From Deltaproteobacteria bacterium (lineage in GTDB: Bacteria > Myxococcota_A > UBA9160 > UBA4427): a stretch of DNA of 64,000 nt. Every line of letters starts with the position of its first letter. The stretch's first letter is position 1. The translations under genes and the position numbers were made by a program. The notes below the pieces were generated by a model. That model was not told where the DNA came from. It was given only the letters and a program-made list of their open reading frames with translations, and ran no database searches. The stretch spans positions 4,651-68,650 of the forward strand of contig NZHD01000086.1 of assembly GCA_002691205.1 (NCBI GenBank), written 5' to 3'. This document shows, piece by piece, positions 34,581 through 43,421 of this stretch.

Positions 34581-35999
34581 ATGAACGCAAAAAAGGCAGG
34601 GCTCGCTGGAATCATTTTTGCCTGTTTGGCAATGGGGCTTGTAGCCGGAATCAGTAGCCCTTCCTATGCACAGCCGAGCGAATTGGACCCAAGCGCCGGA
34701 GAGCAAGAGACCGGCGGAGAGCTAGATCCACCGCCCGCTGAAGAAGATTACGACCCATGGGAGGGAATTGACCGAAGCGGCCGAATCCCTAAAGTGGAAC
34801 TCCCTTCAGACATCAAGCACCCTGAGCGCTGGAGGTATATTCCAGAAGGACGGATCAAGCCGGGGAACCCCTTTCAACGTTTTCTCGTGAGTAGCTTTAT
34901 TGCCCCGTATGCCTTTAGTAACGGGGATGTGGGTACGGGGTTTGGTATCGCCTTTACAGATATTGATTTCCGGCTGAAACGTCGTAGGGAGTTTGCCGGG
35001 ATCTCCGCTTCTTACACAACCAAGGGGCAACAGCGCTACAGCTTTAGCTGGCGGCGCATGCTCAAAACGAGAGATTTGCCGGACGGCGGCGTGATTCAGC
35101 AGGAGCGGAGCTGGGTCTTTTTAAAGGCTCAGTACAGCAAGACATTGACGCGTCGCTTTTTTGGTTATGGGCCAGACACTCTGGAGTCAAAAGAGAGCAG
35201 CTACCTCGATGAGGCGATTACAGTGTCTTTCGGTTTTTCTTCATCACTCCCCGAACCCTTTGATGACTTCGTTCTTGAGTTGGGCCTCAATATTGAATCT
35301 CATGAACTCGGGGCAGGGACCGTTGAAAACGTACCCACGACTCAGCAGGCCTTCCCAACGGTCTTTGACCCGGACCAAGATCGAGTTTTTGGATTGGTTC
35401 GGACAGAGTTGCGATGGGATACGCGAGATAGTCAGAGGAATCCCTATTCCGGTCAGTCTCTGGGTTTCAGCATCGACGCGCCTTTGGCTCAGGACGGAGG
35501 TGCGGTGGGTGCGGTCTTCAAAGTTTTCGGAAGTCAAATCTTTAAAGTGCCCGGTCTCTTTCATGACGATGGGGATGCGGATGAGGCTCACCCCCCCACG
35601 GACACACTGGCCTTCGGCGCATTTGCTCAGGGGAGTGCAGGCTCGATGCCTTTTTATCTTCTTCCCACGCTTGGTGGAACGCGTACGCTTCGGGGCTTTG
35701 TGGACGGTCGCTGGAGAGACCGAGCTGCGTGGCAGGCTGCGGCGGAGTATCGCTTCTGGGTGATTCCTCGCGGGATTCCAATTACTCGAAACATTCGAAT
35801 CGAAAGGCTCGGCCTCGCGCTTTTTTACGAAGTCGGTGCTGTTGCTTCAGATGTAGGCGCTATTTTTCATTCACGCGTGGCACAAAGTTATGGTTTTGGA
35901 TTTCGAGTTGGGCTCGAGCGCGCAGCAATTTTTCGTCTCGACCTCGGGTTCTCTGACGATGGTTTAAATTTTGCTGCGGGTTTTGGTCTGAGTTTTTAG
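34581..35999 (+). CDS. Omp85-superfamily surface-antigen barrel protein
   Basis: The 472-aa product begins with a signal peptide (MNAKKAGLAGIIFACLAMGLVAGISSPSYA, cut after AYA) and an acidic Pro-rich linker. The rest is a 16-strand-type beta barrel with the surface-antigen signature LGGTRTLRGFVDGRWRDRAAWQAAAEYRF and a terminal strand ending GFGLSF. No POTRA repeats fit before the barrel, so this is a single-domain member rather than BamA itself. It is placed in the outer membrane; substrate unknown. ATG 34581 with AAGGG is preferred over TTG 34554, which overlaps gor. Confidence 0.85.
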   Translation: MNAKKAGLAGIIFACLAMGLVAGISSPSYAQPSELDPSAGEQETGGELDPPPAEEDYDPWEGIDRSGRIPKVELPSDIKHPERWRYIPEGRIKPGNPFQRFLVSSFIAPYAFSNGDVGTGFGIAFTDIDFRLKRRREFAGISASYTTKGQQRYSFSWRRMLKTRDLPDGGVIQQERSWVFLKAQYSKTLTRRFFGYGPDTLESKESSYLDEAITVSFGFSSSLPEPFDDFVLELGLNIESHELGAGTVENVPTTQQAFPTVFDPDQDRVFGLVRTELRWDTRDSQRNPYSGQSLGFSIDAPLAQDGGAVGAVFKVFGSQIFKVPGLFHDDGDADEAHPPTDTLAFGAFAQGSAGSMPFYLLPTLGGTRTLRGFVDGRWRDRAAWQAAAEYRFWVIPRGIPITRNIRIERLGLALFYEVGAVASDVGAIFHSRVAQSYGFGFRVGLERAAIFRLDLGFSDDGLNFAAGFGLSF

Positions 36000-36119
36000 C
36001 TGGGCTTGGGTCTCATTTTTCCACGTTCGCATAGGTCTGGTTTTTTGCTTTTTTGATTGGATAAGTGATTTGGCTTTTTTCGGAAGGCGGTAGACTCCGA
36101 GAGATAGAGGTGAAAATCA

Positions 36120-36704
36120 ATGCATCGGCGAGCGCTTCTCTCTTTACTTGATCGCTACGAAATCCTTCACTCAGATGAGTCCGAGTGCGTTTGTCGAATC
36201 CGAGCCTTAGTTGAACAGCAGACAGATTGCTTCGAGCGTGATTGTCTGCCTGGGCACATTACGGCGTCCGTTTGTATCGTCTCATCAGATCGAAGTCGTT
36301 GCCTGTTGACTCATCATCGGAAGCTGGATCGATGGCTGCAGTTGGGAGGTCACGCGGACGGAGATTCAAACGTGATGCGGGTAGCCGAGCGAGAGGCCCG
36401 AGAGGAGTCGGGACTGCATGACTTCACTTGGATTTGCGGAAGTGGCTCTTGGCTCGAGGGAGATGAGCCTCTTCCCTTGGATATAGATGTACATCAGATT
36501 CCCGCTCGTAAAGGCGAGGTGGAGCATGAGCATCATGACATTCGGTTCCTGCTCATTGCCGAGCCAGGCCAAGAGATTCAGATCAGCGATGAGTCGAACG
36601 ATTTGGCTTGGTTTTTGTTTGATGAACTTCCTGGGCTCGGCGCCGACGAGAGTTTGCTTCGCCTGGCGAGAAAGGCTCAAGCCTTAATGCATCCGAAGGC
36701 TTGA
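36120..36704 (+). CDS. NUDIX hydrolase
   Basis: The Nudix box in this 194-aa protein is GGHADGDSNVMRVAEREAREESGL, with the catalytic REAREE intact but the first Glu of GX5E replaced by Ser, as seen in a recognised subgroup starting LQLGGHxD. An N-terminal helical segment (about 40 residues) precedes it. It would hydrolyse a nucleoside diphosphate linked to another moiety; the substrate is unknown. The C-terminus reads LPGLGADESLLRLARKA. A candidate pseudoknot lies 27 bases after the stop. Confidence 0.85.
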   Translation: MHRRALLSLLDRYEILHSDESECVCRIRALVEQQTDCFERDCLPGHITASVCIVSSDRSRCLLTHHRKLDRWLQLGGHADGDSNVMRVAEREAREESGLHDFTWICGSGSWLEGDEPLPLDIDVHQIPARKGEVEHEHHDIRFLLIAEPGQEIQISDESNDLAWFLFDELPGLGADESLLRLARKAQALMHPKA

Positions 36705-36730
36705 GGGAGAAGTGACCGATCTAGGGCGAG

Positions 36731-36785
36731 GGGCAGAGGGAGAGGGTTCAGCTATTCGGAAAAAAATTACCCTCTGCCCAGAACC
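36731..36785 (+). ncRNA. Candidate H-type pseudoknot / strong hairpin
   Basis: Stem 1 is 10 bp, perfect: GGGCAGAGGG (36731-36740) with CCCTCTGCCC (36770-36779). In the loop, GGTTC (36745-36749) can pair with GAACC (36781-36785) one base beyond the stem, forming an H-type pseudoknot whose third loop is A-rich (CGGAAAAAAATTA). It could be a terminator for the NUDIX gene or a regulatory leader for the next gene. Confidence 0.45.
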
Positions 36786-36928
36786 ATCGGTCTCACACGT
36801 CCAGAGACTGCTTTAGGCGCCCGCTGCGTTACTCATTGGACCTTTAAAAGAGGTATGTATTTTGCATTCTTCTGAAGGGACGACTCAGATGGGGTCGTTT
36901 ATTGACCGCAGAGGAGGAGGTGGGAGGA

Positions 36929-37324
36929 ATGGCCATCCCGCCCAAAAGGGCCGCGAAAGGCAAAGTGGGTTGGGCAGGTTTTGTCCTGCTCGGGGTGGTC
37001 TGGTTGGGCTTGGCTGGCTTAGCTCAGGCGAATGAGTTGATTCGACCGCACACGACTCTTGAGGAGGCCCCCTCTTGGTATGAGGGGAACGATTTCGATT
37101 TGATCGATGACTCGCTTTGGCGTGTTCTTGCCGAAGGTCAGGATTCAAGCATGGCCTCATCCAGAAGCTTTTCCCCAGCAGTTTTTGAGTTTCCTCAGCA
37201 AGAGTTTTCGTTCACGCTGGTGGAATACAGCTCTCCGATTCGAGTGGTGGAGAATGAAATGCTTTTCCGCTTTGAAGCGCCAGGAGTAGGGCGCGCACTC
37301 GTATCTTGTGAATTTATTTTTTAG
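36929..37324 (+). CDS. Secreted hypothetical protein
   Basis: I do not recognise the family. The 131-aa product has a basic N-terminus and a hydrophobic core (KVGWAGFVLLGVVWLGLAGLAQA) that looks like a Sec signal peptide cut after AQA. The mature ~100 residues are acidic, with the C-terminal half (FTLVEYSSPIRVVENEMLFRFEAPGVGRALVSCEFIF) likely beta-rich. ATG 36929 directly follows a purine-rich GGGAGGA; the track's GCA-rich earlier start is less likely. Nothing in the neighbours suggests a role. Confidence 0.6.
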   Translation: MAIPPKRAAKGKVGWAGFVLLGVVWLGLAGLAQANELIRPHTTLEEAPSWYEGNDFDLIDDSLWRVLAEGQDSSMASSRSFSPAVFEFPQQEFSFTLVEYSSPIRVVENEMLFRFEAPGVGRALVSCEFIF

Positions 37325-37425
37325 AGCCCTTTTCTTTGGACGGCCAATTCAGATCGACTCGGATTCCCCCGAGGGTCTGACTTGGTTTCGAGGGAGCGAG
37401 GCGCGCTTTAAATCATGGAAGCATC

Positions 37426-38763
37426 TTGCAAGCGGTCTTAGATCGCTATGGTTCGGAGATGGCCGAGATGGTACCTGACCTCCTCACTTTTATTGATCGT
37501 TCGCCGACTCCCTACCACGCGGTGGCCGAGGGCGTAGCTCGTCTTTCGGCAGCCGGTTTCGAGCCTGTCTCCGAGAGTGAATTGTGGGACTTTGGACCAG
37601 GCAAGTGCGGGTATGTGGTTCGGGGAGACGGAAGCCTGGCCGCTTTTCAAGTGGGCATGAATTCACCCGCGAGGGCTGGGTTCCGTATCCTGGGTGCCCA
37701 TACCGATTCTCCTAACTTGCGTCTCAAGCCAGATCCGGATGTCTCTGCCCATGGATATCGACAAATGGCGGTGGAGCCCTACGGCGGTGTTCTTCTTCAT
37801 ACTTGGCTTGATCGAGATCTCTCTTTGGCGGGCCGGGTGGTGGCTCAGACTGCAGATGGAATCCAGACTTTTTTAATCGATTTTGCTCGGCCCCTGTTGC
37901 GGATACCGAATCTGGCCATTCATCTTTTCCGAGAGATTCGTGAGAAGGGCGTCAAACTGGATCCTCAAAAGCACATGGTGCCCGTTGTGGGTCTTGAGGA
38001 AACGCCTCCGATTCGTGATCTATTAGCGACTGAGCTCAGAGCGCAGGGCATCGCCAAAGTGAGCCCCAAGCAACTGCTCTCTTTTGACCTCATGTTGTAC
38101 GACACCCAACCGAGTGGTGTCATCGGATCTCGCGGCGAGTTCATTTCGGCACCCCGCCTTGATAATTTAGCTTCCAGTCACGCGGTCTTGGCCTCTTTGA
38201 TTCGCGCCCAGACACAAGCCCCGGCTCCGTTTACTCGGGTGGTGGTTTTATACGATCACGAGGAGGTGGGGAGTCGCAGCGCTCAAGGCGCGGCCGGGAC
38301 TTTCTTGATCGATATGTTGGAACGCATTGCCTCTGGATATAAGGGGGGTGAGCCTCAGGCGATGGCAAGAGCAGCTTCTCAGTCCGAGATGATCTCGGTG
38401 GATATGGCGCACGCCGTTCATCCAAATTACGCGGATCGGCATGAGTCGGGTCATCATCCCATCGTGGGCCGGGGGCCCGTCATCAAGGTCAATGCAAATC
38501 AAAGCTATGCCACCGATGCGGAGACAGCCGGCGCCTTTAGTGCCCTTTGTCGAAGCCAGAATGTAGAACCCCAGCATTTTGTGACGCGGAGCGACTTGGC
38601 CTGCGGTTCCACTATCGGACCGATTACCGCGGCCCAGACCGGAATCCGAACCGTTGATGTGGGGAATCCCATGCTGGCTATGCACTCGTGCCGGGAGATG
38701 GCTGGCTCGGAGGACGTTGCCCCAATGATCGATGTTCTGACGGCTTTCTTCGCCGGCCCCTAG
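37426..38763 (+). CDS. M18-family aminopeptidase
   Basis: The 445-aa zinc aminopeptidase carries M18 motifs: LLTFIDRSPTPYHAV, ILGAHTDSPNLRLKP (metal His-Asp), VVLYDHEEVGSRSAQGA (catalytic Glu and metal ligand), ISVDMAHAVHPNYADRHE, and LACGSTIGPITAAQTGIRTVDVGNPMLAMHSCREMAG. M18 enzymes remove N-terminal Asp/Glu or neutral residues in the cytoplasm. TTG 37426 is the track start; ATG 37459 or ATG 37468, the latter nine bases after a GGAG, are equally plausible. It converges with the Mcd-like gene over a 7-bp hairpin. Confidence 0.93.
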   Translation: MQAVLDRYGSEMAEMVPDLLTFIDRSPTPYHAVAEGVARLSAAGFEPVSESELWDFGPGKCGYVVRGDGSLAAFQVGMNSPARAGFRILGAHTDSPNLRLKPDPDVSAHGYRQMAVEPYGGVLLHTWLDRDLSLAGRVVAQTADGIQTFLIDFARPLLRIPNLAIHLFREIREKGVKLDPQKHMVPVVGLEETPPIRDLLATELRAQGIAKVSPKQLLSFDLMLYDTQPSGVIGSRGEFISAPRLDNLASSHAVLASLIRAQTQAPAPFTRVVVLYDHEEVGSRSAQGAAGTFLIDMLERIASGYKGGEPQAMARAASQSEMISVDMAHAVHPNYADRHESGHHPIVGRGPVIKVNANQSYATDAETAGAFSALCRSQNVEPQHFVTRSDLACGSTIGPITAAQTGIRTVDVGNPMLAMHSCREMAGSEDVAPMIDVLTAFFAGP

Positions 38764-38770
38764 TCTTGGC

Positions 38771-38790
38771 GGCCTCTCGGCAGAGAGGCC
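38771..38790. terminator. Hairpin between convergent genes
   Basis: GGCCTCT (38771-38777) pairs perfectly with AGAGGCC (38784-38790) around CGGCAG. No U-tract on either side. A shared terminator for the M18 and acyl-CoA dehydrogenase genes is possible. Confidence 0.45.
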
Positions 38791-38840
38791 CCCGGCTCTG
38801 TTCCTGACGCTCTTGGCTCGGCCTAAAGGACTCGTGGACC

Positions 38841-40490
38841 TTAAGCGGTGAGGATGGCTCGGCCGATGACTTTGAGTTCAAGAATCGGCTTCACGCCTTC
38901 AAAAATCGGCAGAACCGTTGCGTCCACGACGTACCGGCTGATGGGGTACTCCTCCGCGTAGCCCCAGCCACCGTGCATCAGTTGACCTTGTTGAGTTACA
39001 TCGACCGCCACATCGCAGGCGAGGAGTTTGGACTGCGCTGCGATGGTTGAAGCGGATCGTTCATCCTCATCAAACGCTTTTGCGGCCGCGTAGGTAATCG
39101 CTCGAGCTCCGGCCAGTTTGGCCTCCATCTTTCCAAGTGTGTACTGGGTCAGTTGGAATTCAGAAATGGGTCGATCGAATTGCTCACGGTCCACCACGTA
39201 CTTGGCGGTCTCCTCGAGGGCGGCTTGAGCCAAACCACAGGCTCGGCCTCCTGTCTGGAGTCGCCCGGCTGCGAATCCGGCCATCTGAAGATAGAAACCT
39301 CGCCCCTCGCCCTCGGGACCTCCAACCAGGTTTTCCGCCGGAACGAAAAAGTTCTCAAATTGGAGAGTGTAAGAGTGCATCCCCCGATATCCCGGCGTGG
39401 CATCCGCTTTGCCTGAAAGCTTGCCCCCGCCTGGCTGAATTTCTTCAAAGGCATGTTCAGTGGAAGAGGCTTTAGGCACGATGAAGAGAGAGAGCCCTCG
39501 GGCACCGCTGGCCGGATCGGAGTCCGTGCGGGCGAGGAGGGCCAAAACGTTTGCTCTTCCTGCGAAGGTACACCAAGCTTTCGGGCCGTTGATGACCCAG
39601 CCCTCTTGGCCATCGACCACTGCCTTCTCAGCCTTGCATTTCGCACCCGCCACATTGCTGCCAATGCCGGGTTCAGTGACCGAGATGCCCACCATCACTT
39701 CACCGGACGCCAACTTGGGAAGCCACTCTTGTTTCTGCTCTTCCGTCCCTCCTCCCATCAGTGCCTTGGTCAGAATTTCGGGGCGCGTAATTAAGGAGCC
39801 CGCGGCGGCCAAAGAGGCTCTGGAAAGTTCCTCGGTCGTGAGGATCATCGCGAGATTTCCCATCTCAACGCCCCCGTATTCCTCGGGGACGGACAATCCG
39901 AAAAAGCCTAGGTCGGCCATACTGGTAATGAAGCTCTCTGGAACGAGCTCGTCGTTGCGATGGATGTGCTCGGCGTGAGGAGCGACTTCGTTGAGTGCAA
40001 ACTCCCGAACCTGCCCGCGAACCTGCTCATGCATTTCATCCAGAGGGAATTCGTTGCTCCCCTGACGTTCAGCCACTTGGATGCCCACGTCTCGAAAAAG
40101 TGATTCGCTCGTCGTGCGGCGCAGGAGGCCGCGAATTTCGGCCGGAAAAGCGCTTTCCATGGCTTCGTCCCCGAGCCCAAGGTCGTCGATCACCTCAAAG
40201 AGCCGCCCGCGTAGGTCGGAGACCAGTTGTCCCATGGCGCCCACCGAGGTTAACTCCAAAGTGGCGTCGCTTCGCCCTTCGGCTCTGAGTTCGAGTACGG
40301 AGTTCAAAACTTCTCTGGCCGCGATCGCTTCGGTAGCCGCATACGCCAGTCTCTCGGTCACCACTTGATGATCGTCGATGAGTTTTCCGCCACCGGTCAG
40401 GGTTTGGCCCGCGGCGAGGGAGCGTTCGAGAAGGCCCTCGGCGGCTTCAAGCAGTGAAGTGGCATCATCAAGACTGGGGTGGGCGTTCAT
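38841..40490 (-). CDS. Acyl-CoA dehydrogenase with N-terminal helical domain (methylsuccinyl-CoA dehydrogenase-like)
   Basis: At 549 aa this is about 165 residues longer than a standard acyl-CoA dehydrogenase. The extra N-terminal domain (AAEGLLERSLAAGQTLTGGGKLID...) is helical, as in (2S)-methylsuccinyl-CoA dehydrogenase (Mcd) and its relatives. The core reads FGLSVPEEYGGVEMGNLAMILTTEELSRASLAAAGSLITRPEI, SVTEPGIGSNVAGAKC, TPGYRGMHSYTLQFENFFVPAENLVGG and IFEGVKPILELKVIGRAI with the catalytic Glu in place. Whether it is Mcd of the ethylmalonyl-CoA pathway or a close relative cannot be told; no ccr or mutase gene is nearby. Confidence 0.85.
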   Translation of the reverse strand: MNAHPSLDDATSLLEAAEGLLERSLAAGQTLTGGGKLIDDHQVVTERLAYAATEAIAAREVLNSVLELRAEGRSDATLELTSVGAMGQLVSDLRGRLFEVIDDLGLGDEAMESAFPAEIRGLLRRTTSESLFRDVGIQVAERQGSNEFPLDEMHEQVRGQVREFALNEVAPHAEHIHRNDELVPESFITSMADLGFFGLSVPEEYGGVEMGNLAMILTTEELSRASLAAAGSLITRPEILTKALMGGGTEEQKQEWLPKLASGEVMVGISVTEPGIGSNVAGAKCKAEKAVVDGQEGWVINGPKAWCTFAGRANVLALLARTDSDPASGARGLSLFIVPKASSTEHAFEEIQPGGGKLSGKADATPGYRGMHSYTLQFENFFVPAENLVGGPEGEGRGFYLQMAGFAAGRLQTGGRACGLAQAALEETAKYVVDREQFDRPISEFQLTQYTLGKMEAKLAGARAITYAAAKAFDEDERSASTIAAQSKLLACDVAVDVTQQGQLMHGGWGYAEEYPISRYVVDATVLPIFEGVKPILELKVIGRAILTA

Positions 40491-40715
40491 TGGACTATTT
40501 CCTTCATTTCAGTTGATCGTGCTGGTTTCTCTGATGGATAGACTGCCCTGCTTTTCACATGAAGCGTCACGAGGCCCTTTAAAAATAGGGCTCCGGTCCC
40601 ATTAGACCAGATCATTTTGTGAGGCCATCAAATCAAAATGAGAGCAGGCGGGCTTAAAATGGTCTCTAAGAGTAGCGCAAGGAAGTAAAATGCCCGTTTT
40701 CAGGAAGCATTTCCA

Positions 40716-41492
40716 CTATTTTGAAGCATCGAAGAGCTCTGCGATCTGCTCCACAAGTGCCGGGCTTCCGAAAATCAGATCCAGTTTCCCTCGAGCGCCC
40801 TTGCGGGTCACACAGGCGCCTCCGGCTTCGACGGCCAGGAGCTGGGTGGCGGCGGCATCCCAGGGGCTTAGGTCGCAGTCCACCATGGCATCGAGGGCTC
40901 CGTTTAAGACCATGGCATGTCCGAAAGCGTCGGTGTAGCCGCGAACGAGGGGAACGGTGTTGAGGAGTTGGTTCAGGACTGGGCGCCGGCCAGCCCATTC
41001 AAAACAGATGGGGTCGCCCACGGAGATCAGGGCGCGGTCCAGGCGTTCCGCTTGGGAGGTTTGGACAGGCTGCCCGTTGCGCGTGCAGCCCCCCCCTTGC
41101 CATCCCACGTAGCGTTCGTCGAGCGCGGGGAGATCAATCACCCCAACGCTTGGGGCGGACTGTTCCATGAGGGCGATGAGTGTTCCAAAGAGCGGCAGGC
41201 CCCGCGAGAATGAAATAGTGCCGTCAATGGGGTCGATGATCCATTGGGGCAGCCCATCTCTTGCTCCTTCTTCTTCACCATACTCTTCCCCGAGCACGCC
41301 GAAATCTGGATATGCCTGCCCGAGTACTTCGCGAATGGCGCGTTCGGCTGCGCGGTCAGCCTCGGTGACAGGAGTTCCATCGGCTTTAAACTCTACAGCC
41401 ACGTCTCTAAAACGGGGCAGAATCTCAGCACGGGCTCGATCACAGGCGCGTATTGCGGCCTGCGCTGCCTTTTCTCGCTCTTCGATATTCAT
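40716..41492 (-). CDS. Inositol-monophosphatase family protein, HisN-like
   Basis: A 258-aa Mg-dependent phosphatase: EFKADGTPVTEADRAAE, GEEYGEEEG, the metal motif WIIDPIDGTISFSRGLPLFGTLIAL, and the C-terminal metal Asp in SPWDAAATQLLAVEAGG. The phrase DGTxSFxxGxPLFGTLIAL matches histidinol-phosphatase HisN more closely than SuhB or CysQ, so histidine synthesis is the best guess. No his gene is next to it. The gene starts 108 bases from the divergent hydrolase gene. Confidence 0.83.
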   Translation of the reverse strand: MNIEEREKAAQAAIRACDRARAEILPRFRDVAVEFKADGTPVTEADRAAERAIREVLGQAYPDFGVLGEEYGEEEGARDGLPQWIIDPIDGTISFSRGLPLFGTLIALMEQSAPSVGVIDLPALDERYVGWQGGGCTRNGQPVQTSQAERLDRALISVGDPICFEWAGRRPVLNQLLNTVPLVRGYTDAFGHAMVLNGALDAMVDCDLSPWDAAATQLLAVEAGGACVTRKGARGKLDLIFGSPALVEQIAELFDASK

Positions 41493-41600
41493 GTCGGCAA
41501 GGTATCATCCCCGGTGCAAGACGCTTGCAGGGTGGACCGGTGTTTTTGGAGATCTTGTTTTTTTTTGATGGTTTTTCGCGGCGTCTATGGAGTTTTGCCT

Positions 41601-42401
41601 ATGAATGTTTTTAGCCAGCTCGCAGGTTCGGGCCCAGAGGTTGTGCTCGCGCATGGATTTGCCGGAAGCGCGCGCAACTTTAGGGGGCTGATTCGAGCTC
41701 TGAGCCCCGATTTTCGAGTCTTGACGTACGATGCGCGAGGTCACGCGCGAAGTCCTGCACCCCACGACCCTCAGGCCTATTCGATGGACCTTTTGGTGTC
41801 AGACCTTTTGGGCTTACTCGACGGGGAAGGGATGACCTCGCCTGTCGTCCTAGGAGGCCTTTCGATGGGGGCAGCGACCGCCCTTCAGTTTGCTCGTATG
41901 TATCCCAGCAGGGTGAGAGCTCTCGTTTTGATCTCTTACCCCCTGGGTACTGGAGGCTCCACAGGGCTCTCTGGTCAAGCCTTGGAGTTTGCTCAGGCGA
42001 TTGAGGACGTGGGTGTTGAGGCCGCCGGTGAAAAATTTGTTTGGGGGCCGGGTTCAGGCACGTCGCGTGAAATGGGAAAGCAGGTTCGAGCGGGTTTCCT
42101 TGAACACTCCGCTCAGGGCCTGGCGGGTATTCTGAGGGGGGTCATTTCGAAATGGCCCGCTCCCATGGAATTGGGGAGCGAATTAGAGGAGATTCCCGTT
42201 TTTGTGATCTCTGGGGAGATGGATCCTGACTCTCGTCGAGCCAGCGAATTGCTAGTGGGTCAGAATCATCACATCCAGACCAAAGTGATCCCTGGGGCCG
42301 GTCATGTCGTGAATTTGTCTCAGCCGGTCTCCTTTAACTCCGCTTTTATCGATTTCTTGCATCGCCTGCCCGATGCGGGAGAAGTACTGTCTGGTCTATG
42401 A
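41601..42401 (+). CDS. Alpha/beta hydrolase
   Basis: The 266-aa protein has the oxyanion HGFAG near residue 20, nucleophile elbow GGLSMGAATALQFA (Ser), acid in VISGEMDPDSR and the His in GAGHVVNLSQP. The substrate is unknown. ATG 41601 has GGAG nine bases upstream; the track ORF begins 119 codons earlier inside the divergent phosphatase gene and is rejected. The stop overlaps the ATG of the DUF971 gene (ATGA), so the two, and probably the F420 reductase-like gene, form an operon. Confidence 0.85.
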   Translation: MNVFSQLAGSGPEVVLAHGFAGSARNFRGLIRALSPDFRVLTYDARGHARSPAPHDPQAYSMDLLVSDLLGLLDGEGMTSPVVLGGLSMGAATALQFARMYPSRVRALVLISYPLGTGGSTGLSGQALEFAQAIEDVGVEAAGEKFVWGPGSGTSREMGKQVRAGFLEHSAQGLAGILRGVISKWPAPMELGSELEEIPVFVISGEMDPDSRRASELLVGQNHHIQTKVIPGAGHVVNLSQPVSFNSAFIDFLHRLPDAGEVLSGL

Positions 42402-42724
42402 CAGATGATGATCGAACTCGCCCCGTCGATATTACTCAAGCGGGACCTCTGGAACTTAAAATTGCCTGGGGAGACGGAGAGCAGACGACCTTTGCGGTTC
42501 GAAACCTCCGGCTCGCGTGTAGCTGCGCTGTCTGTGTTGATGAGTGGACGGGCGAGTACAAACTAGATCCTTCGAAGGTGCCCGAGGACGTTCGCCCGGT
42601 TCGCGTCCGCACGGTGGGGCGGTATGCGCTGAACGTCGTTTGGAGCGATGGCCATGAGAGTGGCATCTACCCTTTTGAACGGCTGCGGAAGTTAGGCGAC
42701 AGCATGTCGGGCGGAGTGAGCTAA
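42398..42724 (+). CDS. DUF971 (GBBH-like N-terminal domain) protein
   Basis: The 108-aa product is a stand-alone version of the domain that begins gamma-butyrobetaine hydroxylase: LELKIAWGDGEQTTFAVRNLRLACSCAVCVDEWTGEYKLDP, then VGRYALNVVWSDGHESGIYPFERLR. The Cys/His set is compatible with zinc binding. Stand-alone members occur widely near iron-sulfur or Mrp-type genes; no such gene is adjacent here. ATG 42398 overlaps the stop of the preceding hydrolase gene. Confidence 0.88.
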   Translation: MTDDDRTRPVDITQAGPLELKIAWGDGEQTTFAVRNLRLACSCAVCVDEWTGEYKLDPSKVPEDVRPVRVRTVGRYALNVVWSDGHESGIYPFERLRKLGDSMSGGVS

Positions 42725-42734
42725 GGTCACAGCC

Positions 42735-43421
42735 ATGACTGATCAAAACAGCGACGCCATCGCGATTCTCGGTGGCACAGGAGACCAAGGATTAGGGCTG
42801 GCGCTTCGTTTCGCGCAAGCGGGGCGTTCGGTGGTCATTGGTTCACGTAAAGAGGAACGGGCTCTGGCAGCGGCCGAGGAGGTCCGAAACGCGGTCCCAA
42901 ATGCTCAGGTCACCGGTCACGGTAATGAGGAGGCGACGCGCCTTGCTCCGATCGTGATTATATCGGTGCCTTTTGAACACACTGCAGGGACCGTTAAAGC
43001 GATTCGAGACTCTCTGTCTGAAGGTCAAATTCTGGTTTCCATGGCTGTTCCTCTCGCTACAGCGGTGGGGGACGGTGCCGCCCGAACTGTGGGGATTTGG
43101 CAAGGGTCGGCCGCCGAGATGGTCGACTCGTTGGCCCCTAAAGGGGTTCACGTTGTGTCCGCTTTTCAGAATGTGTCGGCTCACAGGCTTCGTGCCCTTG
43201 GCGAATCGGTTGAATGTGACGTCGTCGTCTCTGGCCCCAAAGCGGCCCGAGAAAAGGTGATGGAGCTATGTCCCCTAGTGGATGGCCTGCGGGCTGTGAA
43301 CGGTGGGCCTTTGTCGAACGCTCGAACGGTCGAGATGATCACGGCGCTTCTCATCGGAATGAACATTCGGTACAAGCAACCAGACGGTATGGGGATCCGG
43401 TTTACCGGCTTGCCCGACTAG
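42735..43421 (+). CDS. npdG: NADPH-dependent F420 reductase-like protein
   Basis: The 228-aa protein looks like F420:NADP oxidoreductase (NpdG/FNO): AIAILGGTGDQGLGLALRFAQAGRSVVIGSRKEERALAAAEEV for NADP (SRK at strand 2), IVIISVPFEHTAGTVKAI, GVHVVSAFQNVSAHRL and VEMITALLIGMNIRYKQPDGMGIRFTGL, all in family order. It would move hydride between NADPH and coenzyme F420. No F420 biosynthesis gene is in the window, so F420 use is an inference; the LLM protein at 25872 is consistent. It starts 10 bases after the DUF971 gene. Confidence 0.8.
   Translation: MTDQNSDAIAILGGTGDQGLGLALRFAQAGRSVVIGSRKEERALAAAEEVRNAVPNAQVTGHGNEEATRLAPIVIISVPFEHTAGTVKAIRDSLSEGQILVSMAVPLATAVGDGAARTVGIWQGSAAEMVDSLAPKGVHVVSAFQNVSAHRLRALGESVECDVVVSGPKAAREKVMELCPLVDGLRAVNGGPLSNARTVEMITALLIGMNIRYKQPDGMGIRFTGLPD

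Noticed and set aside
41244-41600. 119-codon extension of the hydrolase at 41601
   Set aside because: It is antisense to the HisN-like phosphatase gene and shows no conserved sequence; ATG 41601 has a proper ribosome-binding site.
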